Positions 53,810 through 57,917 of a stretch of 57,917 bases of DNA are shown piece by piece; positions within the stretch are counted from its first letter, which is position 1, and each line of letters begins with the position of its first letter. The translations under genes were made by a program, and so were the position numbers. The notes under the pieces are model-generated. The model saw only the letters and a list, made by a program, of their open reading frames with translations. It had not been told where the DNA came from and made no database searches. This DNA is from Methylobacterium tarhaniae (GTDB lineage Bacteria > Pseudomonadota > Alphaproteobacteria > Rhizobiales > Beijerinckiaceae), in NCBI RefSeq assembly GCF_001043955.1, contig NZ_LABZ01000027.1, positions 1 to 57,917 of the forward strand, given 5' to 3'.

Positions 53810-54415
53810 TTAACCGGCCCGCCTCGCTGCCGCGGCGGCGATCACCGCGTCGACCTGCGCCTCGGCATGGGGGAATCCGCGGTCGGTCTCGATCAGGAAG
53901 TCGGCGCGCCGGCGCTTCTCGGCGTCGGGCATCTGCTTCATGAGGATCTGCGCGAAGGCGTCCTCGGTCATGCCGGGGCGGGCGAGCACCCGGGCGCGCT
54001 GCACCTCGGGCGGAGCGGTGACGACCGCGACGGCGTCGCACCTCGCCTCGCCGCCGGTCTCGAACAGCAGCGGCACGTCGAGCACCACGAGCGGCGCAGC
54101 GGCGTGGCTGGCGAGGAAATCGTCCCGCGCCCGGCCCACCAGGGGGTGCACCAGGGATTCGAGGAGGCGCAAGCGTTCGGGATCGCCGAGCACCGCGGCA
54201 CGCAGGGCGGCGCGGTCGACCGAGCCGTCGGGAGCGAGCGTCCCGGGGAAAGCCTCGCCGATGGCCGCCGCCGCGGCCCCGCCAGGCCCGTAGAGGGCGT
54301 GCACGCAGGCATCGGCGTCGTGGACCGGCACCGAGCGGGCCCGGAACATCGCCGCGGTGGCGCTCTTGCCCATGCCGATCGAGCCGGTGAGGCCGAGGAC
54401 GAAGGGCCGGCTCAT
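53810..54415 (-). CDS. coaE: Dephospho-CoA kinase
   Basis: The product is 201 residues. The P-loop [11 protein letters not shown] lies at 8-18, and [14 protein letters not shown] and [12 protein letters not shown] are conserved CoaE segments. It phosphorylates dephospho-CoA in the last step of CoA synthesis. ATG 54415 overlaps the aroE stop by four bases (ATGA). The open frame extends far upstream inside aroE, but that part is an out-of-frame shadow. Confidence 0.97.
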   Translation of the reverse strand: MSRPFVLGLTGSIGMGKSATAAMFRARSVPVHDADACVHALYGPGGAAAAAIGEAFPGTLAPDGSVDRAALRAAVLGDPERLRLLESLVHPLVGRARDDFLASHAAAPLVVLDVPLLFETGGEARCDAVAVVTAPPEVQRARVLARPGMTEDAFAQILMKQMPDAEKRRRADFLIETDRGFPHAEAQVDAVIAAAAARRAG

Positions 54416-55275
54416 CCGTGGCTCCCGAGATCGGCGACGATGCGGGCGCGCAAGGCCGGCGTCACGTCGGGCGTGCGGCCGAACCAGAGGGAAAATCCCG
54501 GCACCGCCTGGTGCAGCAGCATGCCGAGTCCGTCCACCACCGGCAGGGCCCGGGCCCGGGCGGCGGCGAGGAGCGGGGTCTCGAGCGGCACGTAGACGAT
54601 GTCGGCCACCGCCGCCGCGCCGGGCAGCGGCGCGAGGTCGAGGGCGAGCGCGTCCTGCCCGGCCATGCCCAGCGCCGTGGTGTTGATGAGGAGCCCGGTC
54701 TCGGGGAGGAGCGACGGCACCGCGGTCCAGGGAACGGCGGTGATCCGGGCAGGATCGAGGGCGGTCAGGCTCTCGGCGCGCTCGGCGCTGCGGTTCGCCA
54801 CGATCAGGCGGTCGAGGCCGCGTTCGAGGAGGCCGACCAGGATCGCGCGGGCCGCCCCGCCGGCCCCGAGCACCAGGGCGGCGCGGCCATCCGCGACGCC
54901 CGTCGCCTCCGGCCAGCCGGCGCCGAGGCTGGCATCGAGATGGGCCAGAAAGCCCGGCGCGTCGGTGTTGTCGCCGTGCAGGCGCCCGTCCTCGAACCAC
55001 AGCGTGTTGACCGCGCCGATCCGCTCAGCCCGCGGAGTCAGAACCTGGGCGAGGCGGAACGCCGCCTCCTTGTGCGGGATCGTGACGTTGCCGCCGACGA
55101 AGCCCACCTCGCGCAGGGACCGGACGAAGGCCGGGAACGCATCGGGATGGATATCGATGCGCTCGTAAGTCCCGGCCAGGCCATGCTCGGCGAGCCAATG
55201 GCCGTGGATCAGCGGCGAGCGCGAATGGGCGATCGGGTGGCCCACCACGAAGGCTCTGGGGTGCGGGGTCGTCAT
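54412..55275 (-). CDS. aroE: Shikimate dehydrogenase
   Basis: The product is 287 residues. The shikimate site is marked by [25 protein letters not shown] with catalytic Lys69, and GDNTDAPGF with Asp105. The NADP-binding loop is [13 protein letters not shown] followed by VANRSAERA, where the Asn-Arg-Ser suits NADPH. It reduces 3-dehydroshikimate in aromatic amino acid synthesis. ATG 55275 ([14 protein letters not shown]) is the family-consistent start. Confidence 0.97.
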   Translation of the reverse strand: MTTPHPRAFVVGHPIAHSRSPLIHGHWLAEHGLAGTYERIDIHPDAFPAFVRSLREVGFVGGNVTIPHKEAAFRLAQVLTPRAERIGAVNTLWFEDGRLHGDNTDAPGFLAHLDASLGAGWPEATGVADGRAALVLGAGGAARAILVGLLERGLDRLIVANRSAERAESLTALDPARITAVPWTAVPSLLPETGLLINTTALGMAGQDALALDLAPLPGAAAVADIVYVPLETPLLAAARARALPVVDGLGMLLHQAVPGFSLWFGRTPDVTPALRARIVADLGSHG

Positions 55276-55367
55276 GGGGAAGCCAAGTTTCGGACAGTTC
55301 GAATGTGTGTCGCGGGTGGGATGGAAGAGGTTCGCATGACGCCGCCGGTCCAAGTCGGAGCGCGCCT

Positions 55368-55994
55368 TCAGAACGCCAGCAACCCCCGCCCGCGCAACCG
55401 CGCGAGCAGCGGCAGCAGCGGCAGGCCCAGGATGGTCGAATGGTCGCCCTCGATGCGGTCGAACAGGTGGATGCCGACGCCCTCGATCTGGTAGGCGCCG
55501 ACGCTGCCGGTGACGGCGGGGCCGGCGGCGTCGAGATAGGCGGCGATCCCCGCCGCATCGAGCGGCCGCATCGTGAGCCGCGCGGTGACGACGAAGACCT
55601 CGGCCACCGCGCCGTCGAGCGCCAGCGCCACGGCGGAGTGGAGCGCGTGGGTGCGCCCCTGCAACCGCGCGAGATGGGACGCGGCCGCCGCGCGGTCGGC
55701 GGGCTTGTGGAGGACCGTGCCGTCGAGGTCGAGCACCTGGTCGGCGCCGATCACCACCCGGTCGGGCGCCCGGCCCGCGACAGCCGCCGCCTTGGCGGCG
55801 GCCAGGCGCTCGGCGAGGTTTTCAGGGGACAAGCCCTCGGCCGCCGCCTCGACGGCGCGCTCGTCGACGCCCGGCGACCGGGTCTCGGGGGCGAGCCCGG
55901 CGGCGGCGAGCAGCCCGCGCCTTGTCGGGCTGGTCGAGGCGAGGAGGAGCGGCGCGAGGCCGCGCCAGAGCGGGGAAGCGGGGGAGGTCGTCAT
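55368..55994 (-). CDS. maf: Maf-like nucleotide pyrophosphatase
   Basis: The product is 208 residues. The nucleotide-binding SxxR motif is LLASTSPTRRGLLAAAG (about 17-33), with DERAVEAAAEGLSPENLAERLAAAKA and VIGADQVLDLDGTVLHKP following. Maf proteins hydrolyse dTTP, UTP or modified nucleotides. A single base separates the ppsR stop from its start, implying one transcript. This gene is part of the conserved origin-flanking set. Confidence 0.95.
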   Translation of the reverse strand: MTTSPASPLWRGLAPLLLASTSPTRRGLLAAAGLAPETRSPGVDERAVEAAAEGLSPENLAERLAAAKAAAVAGRAPDRVVIGADQVLDLDGTVLHKPADRAAAASHLARLQGRTHALHSAVALALDGAVAEVFVVTARLTMRPLDAAGIAAYLDAAGPAVTGSVGAYQIEGVGIHLFDRIEGDHSTILGLPLLPLLARLRGRGLLAF

Positions 55995-55995
55995 T

Positions 55996-56826
55996 CTAGT
56001 CGGCGATGAACTTCAGCCGGTGCTCGCGGTGGAGGTCGACGATCGCCGCCGCCGTCTCCTCGATCGAGCGGCGGGTGACGTCGATCACCGGCCAGCGGTT
56101 GCGGGCGAAGAGCCGGCGCGAGGTGGCGATCTCGTTCGCCACCGCCTCGCGGTCGACATAGGAGGAGGAATCGTCGGCCTTGAGGCTGAGCAGGCGGTTC
56201 TGCCGGATCTGGACGATCCGCTCCGGCGAGGCGATCAGCCCGACGATCAGCGGCTGGCGCAGGGTCTCGAGGATGGCCGGCGGGGGCACGCCGGGGATCA
56301 GCGGGATGTTGGTGGTCTTCAGGCCGCGATTGGCGAGGTAGATCGCCGTCGGCGTCTTCGAGGTGCGGCTCACCCCGAGCAGGATCACGTCCGCCTCGTT
56401 GAGATCGTGCGGCAGGTTGCCGTCGTCGTGGGCGAGCGTGAAGTTCATCGCGTCGATGCGCTTGAAATACTCCGCGTTCAGCATGTGCTGCGCGCCCGGC
56501 CGCGCCGTCGAGTGGGTGCCGAGATAGGCTTGCAGCAGCCGGTGCACCGGCTCCAGCACCGAGAGGGCCGGCGAGCCGGTGGCCCGGCAGGCCTCCTCCA
56601 GCCGCTCGGTCAATTCGCGCCCGACCAGGGTGTAGAGGACGATGCCGGGCGCCTGCTCGATCTCGTTGATCACCCGTTCGAGCTGGGTGCCCGAGCGCAC
56701 GAGGGGATAGACGTGCTCGATCGCCGAGACCCCCTCGTACTGGGCCGCCGCGGCGCGGCCGACATTGATCAGGGTCTCGCCGGTGGAATCCGACACGAGG
56801 TGGAGGTGGAAGTAGCTGCGGACCAC
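55996..56826 (-). CDS. ppsR: Pyruvate,phosphate dikinase/PEP synthetase regulatory protein (DUF299)
   Basis: The product is 276 residues. The N-terminus reads [15 protein letters not shown], and the nucleotide-binding P-loop-like GVSRTSKTP is at about 151-159. [14 protein letters not shown] follows. DUF299 proteins are bifunctional kinase/phosphorylases that act on the active-site threonine of PPDK or PEP synthase. Rickettsial RP001 and the gene next to the Caulobacter origin belong to this family. It is divergent from hemE, and the gap between them is the origin candidate. Confidence 0.95.
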   Translation of the reverse strand: MVRSYFHLHLVSDSTGETLINVGRAAAAQYEGVSAIEHVYPLVRSGTQLERVINEIEQAPGIVLYTLVGRELTERLEEACRATGSPALSVLEPVHRLLQAYLGTHSTARPGAQHMLNAEYFKRIDAMNFTLAHDDGNLPHDLNEADVILLGVSRTSKTPTAIYLANRGLKTTNIPLIPGVPPPAILETLRQPLIVGLIASPERIVQIRQNRLLSLKADDSSSYVDREAVANEIATSRRLFARNRWPVIDVTRRSIEETAAAIVDLHREHRLKFIAD

Positions 56827-56918
56827 GCGGGCTCCCCGGGCTCGCCGCGGGCGCGGCAGACAGGCCGATTCCGGCGCCCAGTGTGTCGTCCACCGATCGG
56901 CCGCGCGGAGTCGATCAG

Positions 56919-56927
56919 TGTGGATAA
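56919..56927 (-). promoter_or_regulatory. DnaA box, consensus match
   Basis: TGTGGATAA, the exact complement of TTATCCACA. A two-mismatch relative, TGTGGGTTA, lies at 56961-56969, and a weaker TGTGGACGG at 57153-57161. Their placement within the ppsR-hemE gap supports an origin role. Confidence 0.75.
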
Positions 56928-56965
56928 TGCGCCGACGAAGCGAGGTCCAGGCGCGAGGCCTGTGG

Positions 56966-57002
56966 GTTAACGGCTCCGCGGCTCAACAGGCCGGCCGTTA
57001 AC
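56966..57002. repeat. Inverted repeat GTTAACGGC / GCCGTTAAC
   Basis: GTTAACGGC (56966-56974) and GCCGTTAAC (56994-57002) are perfect inverted copies, 19 bases apart. Each contains TTAAC, the half-site of CtrA. The pair may bind CtrA half-sites or form a structured origin element. Confidence 0.7.
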
Positions 57003-57115
57003 ACTCGTGGCGGGCCGCCCGTGGGAGAATCCGGGACGTGGGACGCCCGAGTCGAGTCCGACGGGGCGCAAGCCCCTCGCGACTCTCGTGATCCTTCGAC
57101 AATGGAGCAAATCTG

Positions 57116-57130
57116 TTAAAGGCCTCTTAA
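57116..57130 (+). promoter_or_regulatory. CtrA binding site, full consensus
   Basis: TTAA-AGGCCTC-TTAA followed by C fits the consensus TTAA-N7-TTAAC exactly. In Caulobacter, CtrA bound at such sites blocks initiation at Cori and controls the hemE-side promoter. Binding is inferred here. Confidence 0.7.
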
Positions 57131-57182
57131 CGCACCGGCGGTGGGGACGGGCTGTGGACGGGGCTGGGGCCCCGCGATGCCT

Positions 57183-57230
57183 GCCTCTAGAAGAAAAAAC
57201 AGATTCCTAGAATCTCTCTTTTCTTTTCAG
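57183..57230. other. AT-rich tract, possible DNA unwinding element
   Basis: About two thirds A/T in otherwise 70% GC sequence, including AGAAAAAACAG and CTTTTCTTTTCAG with two CTAG and two GANTC sites. It lies 53 bases after the CtrA site and 137 before hemE, the place where an origin unwinds. It could also serve as the hemE promoter. Confidence 0.6.
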
Positions 57231-57366
57231 AGGCCTGGGTGGGGACGGCGATCGCCAGGGTCGCGACCAAGCGTCGGGCTGGCGCCGGGAGGCGGTTCTC
57301 GGCATAGGGAAGCGAGCCGCCGGCGTGGCGCGAGCTTCAAGATTTCAGGTTTTCGGGGGGCGGAGA

Positions 57367-57917
57367 ATGAGCGGAACCGCGGGAGCCGGACGGGGGGCCG
57401 CTGAGCGGCCGATCCTGCGGGTGCTGAACGGCGAGGCGCTCTCGCCGCCGCCGGCCTGGATGATGCGCCAGGCCGGGCGCTACCTGCCGGAATACCGGGC
57501 GGTGCGGGCCGAGGCCGGCTCCTTCCTCGACCTCTGCTACAACCCCGACTTCGCCACCGAGGTCACCCTCCAGCCGATCCGCCGCTTCGGCTTCGAGGCG
57601 GCGATCCTGTTCTCCGACATCCTGGTGGTGCCCCACGCGCTCGGCCAGGACGTGCGCTTCGTGGAAGGGGAGGGGCCCCGCCTCGACCCGCTGGCCGGCC
57701 GGCGCGAATTCGACGCGCTGATCGAGGCGGGCGACCCGCGGGTGATGCGCCATCTGGCACCGGTCTTCGAGACGGTCGGGCGCCTGCGGGCGGAATTGCC
57801 GGCCGAGACGACCCTGCTCGGCTTCTGCGGCGCGCCCTGGACCGTGGCGAGCTACATGATCGGCGGACGCGGCACGCCGGACCTAGCCCCCGCCCGGGCG
57901 CTCGCCGCCCGCGACCC
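57367..57917 (+). CDS. hemE: Uroporphyrinogen decarboxylase, 3' end outside window
   Basis: The frame from ATG 57367 stays open to the window edge, giving about 183 residues. The family signature [17 protein letters not shown] is near residues 31-47 and [19 protein letters not shown] lies at about 81-99, with the catalytic aspartate in [21 protein letters not shown] follows. It converts uroporphyrinogen III to coproporphyrinogen III in heme synthesis. GGAG sits just before the start. It is cut only by the window edge. Its divergence from ppsR across an AT-rich gap is the classical alphaproteobacterial origin arrangement. Confidence 0.97.
   Translation, partial: MSGTAGAGRGAAERPILRVLNGEALSPPPAWMMRQAGRYLPEYRAVRAEAGSFLDLCYNPDFATEVTLQPIRRFGFEAAILFSDILVVPHALGQDVRFVEGEGPRLDPLAGRREFDALIEAGDPRVMRHLAPVFETVGRLRAELPAETTLLGFCGAPWTVASYMIGGRGTPDLAPARALAARD

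Larger units (their letters stand above)
56827..57366. other. Candidate chromosomal replication origin (oriC)
   Basis: A 540-bp intergenic region between divergent ppsR and hemE, the position of the origin in Caulobacter (Cori) and other alphaproteobacteria. It has a perfect DnaA box (56919-56927), a perfect CtrA site (57116-57130), an AT-rich tract (57183-57230), paired TTAAC inverted repeats (56966-57002) and eight GANTC sites (56867, 56908, 57027, 57049, 57054, 57081, 57202, 57210), several times more than expected by chance at 70% GC. Only one consensus DnaA box is present, so weaker sites would be needed. Genes on both sides are transcribed away from it. Confidence 0.7.

Overview
The window is GC-rich (about 70%) alphaproteobacterial chromosome. 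It is most like Methylobacterium or a close Rhizobiales relative. The evidence is a Ros/MucR-family regulator, a MoxR/DUF58/DUF4381/VWA operon that parallels the mxa accessory genes of methylotrophs, a single-chain AceE, a gcvT-gcvH-gcvP run, and a PpsR-hemE pair flanking an origin-like region. The genus is an inference from gene content.

Layout. 1-2.9 kb: a lytic transglycosylase (3' end outside the window), a Tim44-like protein and secB. 2.9-7.4 kb: unlinked housekeeping genes (LysE exporter, EVE protein, PRC-barrel protein, mepA, msrA). 7.9-9 kb: a PAS-PAS-HTH regulator. 9-22.4 kb: a catabolic region with two divergent arms. The left arm is a carnitine-dehydrogenase-like 3-hydroxyacid dehydrogenase, a beta-keto acid cleavage enzyme (BKACE), a periplasmic binding protein and a DUF3237 protein. 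The right arm is a crotonase, a second binding protein, feruloyl-CoA synthase and a 4-hydroxybenzoyl-CoA-type thioesterase. They are followed by a MarR regulator, a Rieske-reductase fusion and a P450-reductase-ferredoxin operon. Together they suggest uptake, CoA activation and side-chain shortening of a hydroxycinnamate-like compound, with P450 chemistry on the ring or its methoxy groups.

22.6-37.6 kb: signalling and small metabolic units. These are a MucR lacking zinc ligands, dihydroxyacetone kinase, a hybrid histidine kinase, a soluble PAS3-MCP-PilZ transducer, an MFS carrier with an amidohydrolase, a MarR-AlkD-DUF6616 operon with a perfect operator, a DadA-like oxidase and an allantoate-type hydrolase, and an ArsR regulator divergent from an uncharacterised gene with two matching operators. 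37.6-44 kb: a tightly overlapping moxR-DUF58-DUF4381-batA-batB-batC-batD operon. 44-53 kb: intergenic repeats, a small Cys-rich secreted protein, aceE and the glycine cleavage genes.

53-57.9 kb: dnaQ, coaE, aroE, maf and ppsR run leftward and hemE runs rightward. The ~540 bp between ppsR and hemE has the position and sequence marks of an alphaproteobacterial chromosomal origin: a perfect DnaA box, a perfect CtrA site, an AT-rich tract and many GANTC sites. In related genomes secB and the Tim44/MltA genes lie next to dnaQ. Here they are 50 kb away, so 2.9-53 kb looks like a block sitting inside a conserved origin-proximal cluster. No tRNA, rRNA, CRISPR array, integrase or transposase was recognised.
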